Shown: positions 9,981 through 19,801 of the stretch, one piece after another | Layout of the letters: each line of letters starts with the position of its first letter | How positions within the stretch are numbered: the first letter of the stretch is position 1 | Assembly (NCBI GenBank): GCA_905250885.1 | Contig: CAJNOQ010001816.1 | Location: 1-28,273 of the forward strand | Length of the DNA: 28,273 bases | From: Didymodactylos carnosus | Lineage: Eukaryota > Rotifera > Eurotatoria > Philodinida > Philodinidae | Direction of reading: 5' to 3' | Notes under the pieces: generated by a model | Told to the model about the DNA's origin: nothing | Databases searched by the model: none | Seen by the model: only the letters and a program-made list of their open reading frames with translations | Position numbers and translations under genes: made by a program

Positions 9981-10759
9981 CGCTAAACGCGTTGTTATTG
10001 AGTTCGTTCGATTCGTTTGTTGAATTAAACTTTTGAGGTATGCTGCTTTTTAGAGCATAGCTTTACTCGGCACGCTAAACTGATTTCTCTCGAATGAGTA
10101 TGGGTGGTCGTTTGTACATCTGAGTTTTAAATCTCTTTACAAAGATACTTGATCCTACCAGCGATAGAACCGTCTACTGTTTCATTTTATTAAGGCGTTG
10201 AAACGTGTTGGATTTGTAAAAATGCATGATGAAAGTTAAAAAATTTCATACTTCTAAATGCATTAACTTGTATATGGTAATCACTCATTCTTCGATATAC
10301 ATCGTGCTATTATAATCAATGCAAAAAAATTAAGTTGCCCTGTTATTCTGTCAAAAACGTTGTGCCTTAAAAATGAAATTCCGGTTTTTTATGCACTGCC
10401 CTGGACAGTTATTTGCCAGTAAGCAGCTTAATACGCTCATAAAATAAGTTTATACTTCTAATCTAAGCAACGCCAGCTGTGTTAAAATTTATCATCTCAC
10501 GATGTGATAAGTAAGCATCATTTGCTAAATAATTTAATTTTAGATCCAATTGTTTAACGTTTCGATATCGAGCAAAGCTTCTCTAAACAGAATCTTGTAA
10601 TTATTCTTCGTGACTTTTAGAATAGTAACTTGATCATAAGTTGACTCACCATGAATACTAGAATAAGATATAAATGTTCTTCTGGCATCAGAACGGATGC
10701 GGAATTTGAGAATAGAAGACTAGTCGGAATTTTGAGAATAGAATCGTCTTCGTGGATGT
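9981..10759. other. non-coding, no recognised gene
   Basis: AT-rich and featureless apart from a short direct repeat near 10707-10743 (two copies of tttgagaatagaa). The mirror is 17515-18293. Confidence 0.5.
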
Positions 10760-11549
10760 AATATTTTTAATTTTATTTTATCAAATGTTCAGGATAGTTG
10801 CCACGATTATTTATATCAAGTTCAATCCTTTCTAACAATTTATTAAAAATTTTTTTGAACTCTTTTACTAAAAAATGTTTAGCTACCTTGGAAACTACAT
10901 GAGCACATCACATTTCATTTATTTTAATTAGTTAAACTACGTTCGATAGAATTATTTAACTAAAGGTATGACGAATATGGCTGATGCGACGGTATATTGA
11001 TGCCTTCTTCTATCAAATAACAAATAACATTAGATGAGATGAAGTCAGCGATGACCGTCAAGTAGTTTTCTATATTTTGAACCTGGCCTCTCTGTTTGTT
11101 TTCGTATTACGTTAACAAAAAGCTTCAGACAATTTTCAATATAATACTTGTGATCTACGGTCCTGCCTTTATCTACACTCAGGACTATTTGATTTAATGA
11201 ATATACGAATCAAAGGTTTGCTTCAAATCTGTCTCCATGAACAATTGTCTTTAACGATTCATCTTCAATATGCCAGCTAGCATCAGATGACTTATGACTA
11301 ATCTATCTAAACTGAATTCATATCTTATTACTAGTAGTGCTAGAACGCAACTGACATGATCGAACAAAAGTTCGCTAAATTTTAAAACAAATGAAATGTG
11401 ATGTGTTCATGTGGTTTCCAACGTAGCTAAACATTTTTTAGTAAAAGAGTTCAAAAAATTTTTTAATAAATTGTTAGAAAGGATTGAACTTGATATAAAT
11501 AATCATGGCAACTATCCTGAACATTTGATAAAATTAAATTAAAAATATT
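10760..11549 (-). mobile_element. degraded mariner transposon, left copy
   Basis: A 790-bp element. Its ends are inverted repeats of about 165 bp (10760-10927 and 11383-11549) differing at several positions, for example in the outer run and in CTACCTTGG against CTACGTTGG. The interior holds a broken mariner-type transposase reading on the minus strand. Full-length mariners are near 1.3 kb, so about 0.5 kb is missing. I could not identify a clean TA duplication at the edges. Confidence 0.85.
10960..11296 (-). pseudogene. mariner transposase remnant, mirror copy
   Basis: Mirror of 16978-17314, with the same two internal stops and the same frame shift. That the damage is identical in both arms shows it predates the duplication (or was homogenised). 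Confidence 0.88.
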
Positions 11550-11920
11550 TCCTTATCTTTGTATTTTTATTTAATGTTGCCAGAACATTAACATTTGGTC
11601 AGCCCTACGTATTATTCATGTTGTCTATCTGCAACAGTACTAGCAAGCTGAATGACCAAGTAGAATATATGCATTATATAAAATTAATTAACAACTCAGT
11701 CACTTTTGATGTCTGATATATAAAAGTTCATAAAAAATAACACACGGAAAAACATAAACAAAATGCGAACGAAAGAAGCTTTTCATATATTTCTTCTGCG
11801 ATGCAAACATTGAACAAAAGTACTGTACATTCTACGATTACTCTGGTTGCGCCGATCATTATTTTAGCGGCTTGCTGATTGGTGAAGCAATTAGAAGTGA
11901 TGAGTGACAATGGGGATACC
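11550..11920. other. 3' flank of kinase gene
   Basis: Presumed 3' UTR of the kinase gene (minus strand) plus spacer up to the mariner edge. A 60-codon frame at 11728-11910 (-) has no recognised content. The mirror is 16354-16724. Confidence 0.4.
11566..11571 (-). promoter_or_regulatory. candidate poly(A) signal, kinase gene (left)
   Basis: AATAAA on the minus strand about 350 bp past the kinase stop codon, and just before the mariner edge. Confidence 0.25.
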
Positions 11921-13382
11921 TTAAGAGGGTTTATGTACCAATTGTTTTACTTTTGGTGTTAGTTCTTCATAAAATCTCAGGAATATTTTGTCCCTTCCAT
12001 TTGTGGGTAGTTTCTTGTATGTCGGATAGTCTCGGATTATTTGGTTGAATCCCGTATCAAATAAACCTAATGTCTTTTCAATTTCAACGGCTGATGGTCG
12101 CTGTCTTGGATTAGTGTCAATACAGCGAGATATTAGTTCCCAAAATACAGGACTCTGTTTCGTAAGAATCGCTTTTCTGTTCACCATGTCATAGTTGTGT
12201 GTATTCTCAGTAAAGAGATGGTTTAGTGTCAAGCCAAAAGTATAAACGTCTAAACTTTGATCATATACACCTGTATAGAACTCGTACGGCATGTATTTCT
12301 GACATCCTATAATGGTGTGATGATGATTAGGACTAATTACTCGCGCTATTCCCATATCACCGATTTTTGCAGTGTAATCTTCTGAGACGAGAATGTTATC
12401 GGGACGAATATCTCTGTGAATCATTCGATGGTCGTGGATCTTCCGCATTCCACTAGCAATATTTAGTGCCATCACCAATTTTCGATGAAGCGAAAGTTTT
12501 TCTTTTTGATTGAGCACATCCGTTAGACTTCCTCGCTCCATGTACTCCAGAATGAGCATGTACTTGGTACCCTTCCCATCAAGTAGTGTTTGATTGCAAT
12601 AACCAAATATTTTTAAAATATATGCTCCAGATAACTCTCGATAAGCGGCCAGTTCTTTCATAAAACTTTTCAATCGTTCAGATGCGTCATCAAATAGTGG
12701 AACAGTTAAAACTTTGCACGCCACTACACGATTTTTTGATAACCACTTTGACTTGTACACGTAGCCTAGAATATTCTATTGATTATTATCTTAACACTTT
12801 TCAGACAATTGATGTACTTACCGAAACCGCCGTGGCCAAGTTCATCTCCGAGCTCGATGTCATCTCGATTTATCTTTGGTATAACTTCGCTGTTCACAAT
12901 AATAATCGGATGATCGGATTTGTGCGTACCTGTGATGACACCGTTAGAAGCACATCGTTGACAAAGGTCATAATCGGGACAAATGTCGCATTTGAAACGT
13001 AAACCTCTAAATGATGGTTCTGAACAGCCATTGCACGTAACATTTTCATGTATGTTATCACGAAATAACCTTTTAAAATTTTCGAATGTCACCTCATCGC
13101 TCCGAAAAATTTTTCCGAATAGTTCATTTGGTATTGTGAAATGAGCAACAGCATGCCCTGTCAGATGGGTTTTTGTCTGTTTTCGGTTCTCAAAGCAGGA
13201 AGCACAAAGGTTATAATTATCACAGTGAAGGCACTTGTATCGATCACGTTTGAATTTTACCAAGTGACAACTGTCGCATGTCACGTCATGTTGATCTGTC
13301 TTTTCTCTAGATCCAATATCGCTAAGCGACAATGCTTTGAGACATTGAATCAGTACAGTATCGAAATCAGCACGCTCGTTGT
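11921..13382 (-). CDS. ZZ-ZZ protein kinase, mirror copy (5' incomplete)
   Basis: Identical to the copy at 14892-16353, with exons at complement(12822-13382) and complement(11921-12765). The ZZ fingers are at complement(13141-13278) and complement(12910-13035). The two copies are divergent, with their known 5' ends about 1.5 kb apart across the palindrome centre. Any shared upstream exon or promoter must lie in the arm-inner segments (13383-13963 and mirror) or in the single spacer. Confidence 0.85.
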
Positions 13383-13963
13383 CTATACAAAAACAAGCCA
13401 ATTAAGATTTTCTGAATAGAGCTGAGGAAGAACGGAAGATTCTGAAGGAAAAAAACCTGAGAGTTTTGCAAATTTAGTTTTCTCAATTTCTTATAAATAC
13501 GTTATAGAATAGAATAAATAATCTACATTCTATAGCTTTGAACTCGATATGATGGTTTCTAAATGAACTTTAAATTTTATAACTATTAAGAGAGGTTTCG
13601 CTAGCCGATCAAGTGTATAGCAAAAGAGCTATAACCCGAAATTTTTTAACCTATGGTTTTTATTACATATTCGGGTTCTATGCTTCAAACTGAGGTTATA
13701 AACAAATGTTTAGACCCTTCGAACTTATTTTGGTTGAGTTATAGAATTTTCGAAATGCGGTGTATCAGAGTTTTGCGAAAAAGTGCTTCCCTCAGTATTT
13801 TGTGCATATCTCCGCTAAATTTTGTCCATTCTCTTTGAACAACATTTCATTGAAGCGTCTGACAAAAACTGAACAAAACCATGGGCTTTTACATTTTTTT
13901 TGAAGTATGACGTCGATGTATTAAAAATCAAACATGTGAAAATTCGTGTTTTTAAAATCGAAA
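13383..13963. other. inner arm, upstream of kinase
   Basis: No coding exon recognised. It contains a 61-codon frame at 13653-13838 (+) without known content, and AT-rich runs. It must hold the promoter or first exon of the kinase, if these exist. The mirror is 14311-14891. Confidence 0.5.
13936..13936. other. only observed arm mismatch
   Basis: G at 13936 faces A at 14338, whereas perfect pairing would need T at 14338. The site lies 27 bp outside the spacer boundary. Homology continues cleanly on both sides of it. Confidence 0.9.
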
Positions 13964-14310
13964 AATGCATTGCTTTTTTTCAATTTGCATCTGTTTTCAC
14001 CGTTTTTCGCTTTAAAATTTGTTTCTTCAAAGTCCTTGCGAAGCACATCACTGGATGCAGTTTTGGCGGCTGATTCCGAATATCATCCTATTTTTCTGTT
14101 AAAGTCGATTTTAGGCTGTGAAAAATCAAAAAAACAGAAAGAGTGGTCTTAGTCCACCATCTTGTTCTTGAATTTTCACAGTTTTGCCCACCTCTTGAAA
14201 TAAGGCTTTATAGTTCAATTTGGACAGAATTGAATTCTCTATTTGATGCAATATTTTTTAGCTGGGGCAAATGCTACGTGGATGCCAAAAATTTAGTTTT
14301 ATTCGAAAAA
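13964..14310. other. unique palindrome spacer
   Basis: These 347 bp separate the two arms and have no mirror partner. They contain a 9-bp inverted repeat, CTGTGAAAA at 14116-14124 and TTTTCACAG at 14173-14181, which encloses 48 nt. At about 14053-14083 there is a degenerate copy (roughly 23 of 29 positions by eye) of the CAGTTTTCGACGCC...TCCGAATA motif that forms the foldback at 9321-9504. Open frames at 13946-14152 (+) and 14271-14459 (+) run through the spacer but resemble nothing I know and look like chance frames. Confidence 0.9.
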
Positions 14311-14891
14311 TTTCGATTTTAAAAACACGAATTTTCAAATGTTTGATTTTTAATACATCGACGTCATACTTCAAAAAAAATGTAAAAGCCCATGGTTTTG
14401 TTCAGTTTTTGTCAGACGCTTCAATGAAATGTTGTTCAAAGAGAATGGACAAAATTTAGCGGAGATATGCACAAAATACTGAGGGAAGCACTTTTTCGCA
14501 AAACTCTGATACACCGCATTTCGAAAATTCTATAACTCAACCAAAATAAGTTCGAAGGGTCTAAACATTTGTTTATAACCTCAGTTTGAAGCATAGAACC
14601 CGAATATGTAATAAAAACCATAGGTTAAAAAATTTCGGGTTATAGCTCTTTTGCTATACACTTGATCGGCTAGCGAAACCTCTCTTAATAGTTATAAAAT
14701 TTAAAGTTCATTTAGAAACCATCATATCGAGTTCAAAGCTATAGAATGTAGATTATTTATTCTATTCTATAACGTATTTATAAGAAATTGAGAAAACTAA
14801 ATTTGCAAAACTCTCAGGTTTTTTTCCTTCAGAATCTTCCGTTCTTCCTCAGCTCTATTCAGAAAATCTTAATTGGCTTGTTTTTGTATAG

Positions 14892-16353
14892 ACAACGAGC
14901 GTGCTGATTTCGATACTGTACTGATTCAATGTCTCAAAGCATTGTCGCTTAGCGATATTGGATCTAGAGAAAAGACAGATCAACATGACGTGACATGCGA
15001 CAGTTGTCACTTGGTAAAATTCAAACGTGATCGATACAAGTGCCTTCACTGTGATAATTATAACCTTTGTGCTTCCTGCTTTGAGAACCGAAAACAGACA
15101 AAAACCCATCTGACAGGGCATGCTGTTGCTCATTTCACAATACCAAATGAACTATTCGGAAAAATTTTTCGGAGCGATGAGGTGACATTCGAAAATTTTA
15201 AAAGGTTATTTCGTGATAACATACATGAAAATGTTACGTGCAATGGCTGTTCAGAACCATCATTTAGAGGTTTACGTTTCAAATGCGACATTTGTCCCGA
15301 TTATGACCTTTGTCAACGATGTGCTTCTAACGGTGTCATCACAGGTACGCACAAATCCGATCATCCGATTATTATTGTGAACAGCGAAGTTATACCAAAG
15401 ATAAATCGAGATGACATCGAGCTCGGAGATGAACTTGGCCACGGCGGTTTCGGTAAGTACATCAATTGTCTGAAAAGTGTTAAGATAATAATCAATAGAA
15501 TATTCTAGGCTACGTGTACAAGTCAAAGTGGTTATCAAAAAATCGTGTAGTGGCGTGCAAAGTTTTAACTGTTCCACTATTTGATGACGCATCTGAACGA
15601 TTGAAAAGTTTTATGAAAGAACTGGCCGCTTATCGAGAGTTATCTGGAGCATATATTTTAAAAATATTTGGTTATTGCAATCAAACACTACTTGATGGGA
15701 AGGGTACCAAGTACATGCTCATTCTGGAGTACATGGAGCGAGGAAGTCTAACGGATGTGCTCAATCAAAAAGAAAAACTTTCGCTTCATCGAAAATTGGT
15801 GATGGCACTAAATATTGCTAGTGGAATGCGGAAGATCCACGACCATCGAATGATTCACAGAGATATTCGTCCCGATAACATTCTCGTCTCAGAAGATTAC
15901 ACTGCAAAAATCGGTGATATGGGAATAGCGCGAGTAATTAGTCCTAATCATCATCACACCATTATAGGATGTCAGAAATACATGCCGTACGAGTTCTATA
16001 CAGGTGTATATGATCAAAGTTTAGACGTTTATACTTTTGGCTTGACACTAAACCATCTCTTTACTGAGAATACACACAACTATGACATGGTGAACAGAAA
16101 AGCGATTCTTACGAAACAGAGTCCTGTATTTTGGGAACTAATATCTCGCTGTATTGACACTAATCCAAGACAGCGACCATCAGCCGTTGAAATTGAAAAG
16201 ACATTAGGTTTATTTGATACGGGATTCAACCAAATAATCCGAGACTATCCGACATACAAGAAACTACCCACAAATGGAAGGGACAAAATATTCCTGAGAT
16301 TTTATGAAGAACTAACACCAAAAGTAAAACAATTGGTACATAAACCCTCTTAA
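14892..16353 (+). CDS. protein kinase with two N-terminal ZZ zinc fingers (5' incomplete)
   Basis: Two exons, 14892-15452 and 15509-16353, join across a 56-bp GT-AG intron (TTCG|GTAAGT ... ATTCTAG|GC) to give about 468 aa. The intron splits the glycine loop, which is restored as GHGGFGYVY. ZZ finger 1 spans 14996-15133 (CDSC, YKCLHC, LCASCF, H-x3-H) and ZZ finger 2 spans 15239-15364 (CNGC, FKCDIC, LCQRC, H-x4-H by spacing HKSDH). The kinase keeps Lys (VACK, 15559-15561), Glu (MKELAAY), the HRD Asp (15862-15864), Asn (PDNIL, 15877-15879) and the metal-binding Asp in DMG (15916) where DFG is usual. The APE region reads MPYEF. It is probably an active TKL-like Ser/Thr kinase. No Met codon exists in exon 14892-15452; upstream in frame is TAA, and a good acceptor (TTTTTGTATAG) ends at 14891, so at least one 5' exon carrying the start is missing or unrecognised. 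Confidence 0.85.
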
Positions 16354-16702
16354 GGTATCCCCATTGTCACTCATCACTTCTAATTGCTTCACCAATCAGC
16401 AAGCCGCTAAAATAATGATCGGCGCAACCAGAGTAATCGTAGAATGTACAGTACTTTTGTTCAATGTTTGCATCGCAGAAGAAATATATGAAAAGCTTCT
16501 TTCGTTCGCATTTTGTTTATGTTTTTCCGTGTGTTATTTTTTATGAACTTTTATATATCAGACATCAAAAGTGACTGAGTTGTTAATTAATTTTATATAA
16601 TGCATATATTCTACTTGGTCATTCAGCTTGCTAGTACTGTTGCAGATAGACAACATGAATAATACGTAGGGCTGACCAAATGTTAATGTTCTGGCAACAT
16701 TA

Positions 16703-16708
16703 AATAAA
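16703..16708 (+). promoter_or_regulatory. candidate poly(A) signal, kinase gene (right)
   Basis: Mirror of 11566-11571. Confidence 0.25.
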
Positions 16709-16724
16709 AATACAAAGATAAGGA

Positions 16725-17514
16725 AATATTTTTAATTTAATTTTATCAAATGTTCAGGATAGTTGCCATGATTATTTATATCAAGTTCAATCCTTTCTAA
16801 CAATTTATTAAAAAATTTTTTGAACTCTTTTACTAAAAAATGTTTAGCTACGTTGGAAACCACATGAACACATCACATTTCATTTGTTTTAAAATTTAGC
16901 GAACTTTTGTTCGATCATGTCAGTTGCGTTCTAGCACTACTAGTAATAAGATATGAATTCAGTTTAGATAGATTAGTCATAAGTCATCTGATGCTAGCTG
17001 GCATATTGAAGATGAATCGTTAAAGACAATTGTTCATGGAGACAGATTTGAAGCAAACCTTTGATTCGTATATTCATTAAATCAAATAGTCCTGAGTGTA
17101 GATAAAGGCAGGACCGTAGATCACAAGTATTATATTGAAAATTGTCTGAAGCTTTTTGTTAACGTAATACGAAAACAAACAGAGAGGCCAGGTTCAAAAT
17201 ATAGAAAACTACTTGACGGTCATCGCTGACTTCATCTCATCTAATGTTATTTGTTATTTGATAGAAGAAGGCATCAATATACCGTCGCATCAGCCATATT
17301 CGTCATACCTTTAGTTAAATAATTCTATCGAACGTAGTTTAACTAATTAAAATAAATGAAATGTGATGTGCTCATGTAGTTTCCAAGGTAGCTAAACATT
17401 TTTTAGTAAAAGAGTTCAAAAAAATTTTTAATAAATTGTTAGAAAGGATTGAACTTGATATAAATAATCGTGGCAACTATCCTGAACATTTGATAAAATA
17501 AAATTAAAAATATT
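16725..17514 (+). mobile_element. degraded mariner transposon, right copy
   Basis: Mirror of 10760-11549, with the transposase remnant on the plus strand. It carries the same stops and shift as the left copy. Confidence 0.85.
16978..17314 (+). pseudogene. mariner transposase remnant
   Basis: In one frame from 16978 the translation includes SDASWHIEDESLKTIVHGDRF, then an in-frame TGA (17062-17064), then VDKGRTVDHKYYIENCLKLF, with another TGA near 17227. After a frame shift the reading continues SSNVICYLIEEGINIPSHQPYS and stops at TAG (17312-17314). These blocks correspond in order to the mariner segments '.ASW..E.ES..T..R.DRFE', 'DKGKTVDHNYYI.NCL', the HDNARPH region (here corrupted) and '.V..YL...GI..I.HPPYSPDL'. 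The N-terminal DNA-binding part and the C-terminus are missing. Non-functional. Confidence 0.88.
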
Positions 17515-18293
17515 ACATCCACGAAGACGATTCTATTCTCAAAATTCCGACTAGTCTTCTATTCTCAAATTCCGCATCCGTTCTGATGCCAGAAGAACAT
17601 TTATATCTTATTCTAGTATTCATGGTGAGTCAACTTATGATCAAGTTACTATTCTAAAAGTCACGAAGAATAATTACAAGATTCTGTTTAGAGAAGCTTT
17701 GCTCGATATCGAAACGTTAAACAATTGGATCTAAAATTAAATTATTTAGCAAATGATGCTTACTTATCACATCGTGAGATGATAAATTTTAACACAGCTG
17801 GCGTTGCTTAGATTAGAAGTATAAACTTATTTTATGAGCGTATTAAGCTGCTTACTGGCAAATAACTGTCCAGGGCAGTGCATAAAAAACCGGAATTTCA
17901 TTTTTAAGGCACAACGTTTTTGACAGAATAACAGGGCAACTTAATTTTTTTGCATTGATTATAATAGCACGATGTATATCGAAGAATGAGTGATTACCAT
18001 ATACAAGTTAATGCATTTAGAAGTATGAAATTTTTTAACTTTCATCATGCATTTTTACAAATCCAACACGTTTCAACGCCTTAATAAAATGAAACAGTAG
18101 ACGGTTCTATCGCTGGTAGGATCAAGTATCTTTGTAAAGAGATTTAAAACTCAGATGTACAAACGACCACCCATACTCATTCGAGAGAAATCAGTTTAGC
18201 GTGCCGAGTAAAGCTATGCTCTAAAAAGCAGCATACCTCAAAAGTTTAATTCAACAAACGAATCGAACGAACTCAATAACAACGCGTTTAGCG

Positions 18294-18400
18294 CAATCCT
18301 TAAAGGATTGAAAAGTGAAACACAATAGAGCCGTCGTAGTATTGAACAAAAGCCTTCGTCAACTTCATGTGTGTTCTGTACCAAATTCTAGAAACACTGT
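18294..18400 (-). repeat. dispersed ~100 bp repeat, copy 2 mirror
   Basis: Mirror of 9874-9980. Confidence 0.65.
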
Positions 18401-18476
18401 GCATCCCGGAAGAAAGATGCACGGCGTACAAAATCAGAAGTAAGCCAAATAAGTGGTATTTCTGACTTCTCTCCAT
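18300..18476 (-). CDS. possible 58-aa secreted peptide, mirror copy
   Basis: Mirror of 9798-9974. Confidence 0.2.
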   Translation of the reverse strand: MERSQKYHLFGLLLILYAVHLSSGMHSVSRIWYRTHMKLTKAFVQYYDGSIVFHFSIL

Positions 18477-18769
18477 GAAGGAAGAGTTTTCCCAAATAGA
18501 GTTTATCAAAAAAAGTATGGCAAATTTAATTTCCTAGATTTTATCTGCTGAGTGTACCTTTATACAAATCATTACGTATTTAATTTTTTTCTATAGTGCG
18601 TTGGAATCCTCTTTCAACGGCGCACAAAACTGTACGTTGCTTTTATTGAAATTTCTCTCCATTGCTGGGAAATTTGACTTTTTCTAAATCAGAGGCAAAA
18701 AAGTCGAAATTCTGCCTGTACTGTTCAATTTTTTCCACCAGAATACACTTTTCATGCAATAAAACTGAC

Positions 18770-18953
18770 TTATTCGGAGTCGGCGTCGAAAACTGAGTCA
18801 AATGATATACGTTTCGAAAATTTTTGTTGATTTGCATTTTTTTGTGAAAATCTCAGTAATTTTTCGATGTGAAAATTTGAAAAAAACAAAGGTGATCAGA
18901 TAAAATAAAAAGGTACATCATTCGACTCAGTTTTCGACGCTGACTCCGAATAA
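18770..18953. repeat. foldback element 4, right copy
   Basis: Mirror of 9321-9504. Confidence 0.75.
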
Positions 18954-19505
18954 TAGGCAAGGTAGTTAGAACTGGTATAAATACATTTCTAGGACCAGTT
19001 TTACTCAAGGATTTCGAAGATAAGGCTTTTAGAGCGTCAAAATGTAAAGGAAAAACATTATGAACAATTTCTGTAGGAGAGCGTTTTTCGGGTTTTTGAC
19101 CCCTGCTGAGTATTTTGCATTTTTCCATATGAAGACACGGTCAAATCGGAAAAAAAAGGTCATATTCGTGCTCAGCAGGCTCTGCCAAATCAGAATATGT
19201 GTGTTTAAAAACAACCTAAGAGGTCACGGAATCTTTGAAATTTACGCGCGCCTTACTACGGTTTTTACACAATTGCCGATGCAACTAAATTATACGAGAT
19301 TGGCAAACGAGTAGATTACCCAGAAAAGGCAAAACGAGCTTTATCTCAAAATTAACTTTTTGTTGTATATTGTGCATAAAAGTTTTAAACTTTTTGAGTG
19401 AAAATATGCTATTTGGTCAGTCATGTTCTGTGTTTGACATCGTTTCTTTCTCACTCAGTTAATTACCGTTAACATTCCAGTATATTTCTGGACTTATTTT
19501 CCTTT

Positions 19506-19511
19506 TTTATT
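19506..19511 (-). promoter_or_regulatory. candidate poly(A) signal, TIR gene mirror
   Basis: Mirror of 8763-8768. Confidence 0.3.
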
Positions 19512-19801
19512 GAAAAATCAGTTCACAATTCTGTCATCGTTAACAGAACAGTGAAACATTTTTCTATTAACGAGACAATGTGAACGATTAACTTTTCGGA
19601 TAAAACCGCGTACGAATAAATATTTTTTCAATTGTCTCTAATGGTACAATTAACCAATTTGATACTAGCTTGATTGCAAGCATGATTAGCACTCTTAATT
19701 TAAAACTGACTCACATTAATTCTAAAGGAAATAGTTCTGCTCACATAGTTTAGATCAATTTTAATATATTGTTCTTCTTTTCTTAACATCTTCTATTGTG
19801 A

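Larger units (their letters stand above)
1..13963 (+). repeat. left arm of giant inverted repeat
   Basis: This 13963 bp arm is repeated as its reverse complement at 14311-28273. The terminal bases read gacagcaacacgg and ccgtgttgctgtc. Homopolymer runs also agree, for example the 11-T run near 197-207 against the 11-A run near 28067-28077, and the 7-A runs near 5042 and 7403 against their partners. Both genes, their introns, the mariner fossil and all foldback elements are mirrored. The only difference I found is 13936 (g) against 14338 (a, which would require t). Homology stops at 13963/14311, where both sides have A. Identity over the whole arm was sampled rather than computed. Confidence 0.98.

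Noticed and set aside
9964..10000. Helitron 3' end (hairpin followed by CTAA)
   Set aside because: The second copy of the repeat has no CTRR at the matching place and no helicase is present. The hairpin-plus-tetranucleotide match is likely chance.
12682..13419. Plus-strand frames opposite the left kinase (12682-13002, 13141-13419) and their mirrors
   Set aside because: They are antisense shadows of the ZZ-kinase exons and show no domain of their own.
13946..14459. Two frames crossing the spacer as genes
   Set aside because: No domain, no codon bias and no homologue recognised. They lack mirror partners only because the spacer is unique.
14873..14891. Kinase start at 14873
   Set aside because: This is a TTG directly after a stop and lies within a polypyrimidine tract ending in AG at 14891, so it is intron sequence before the exon.
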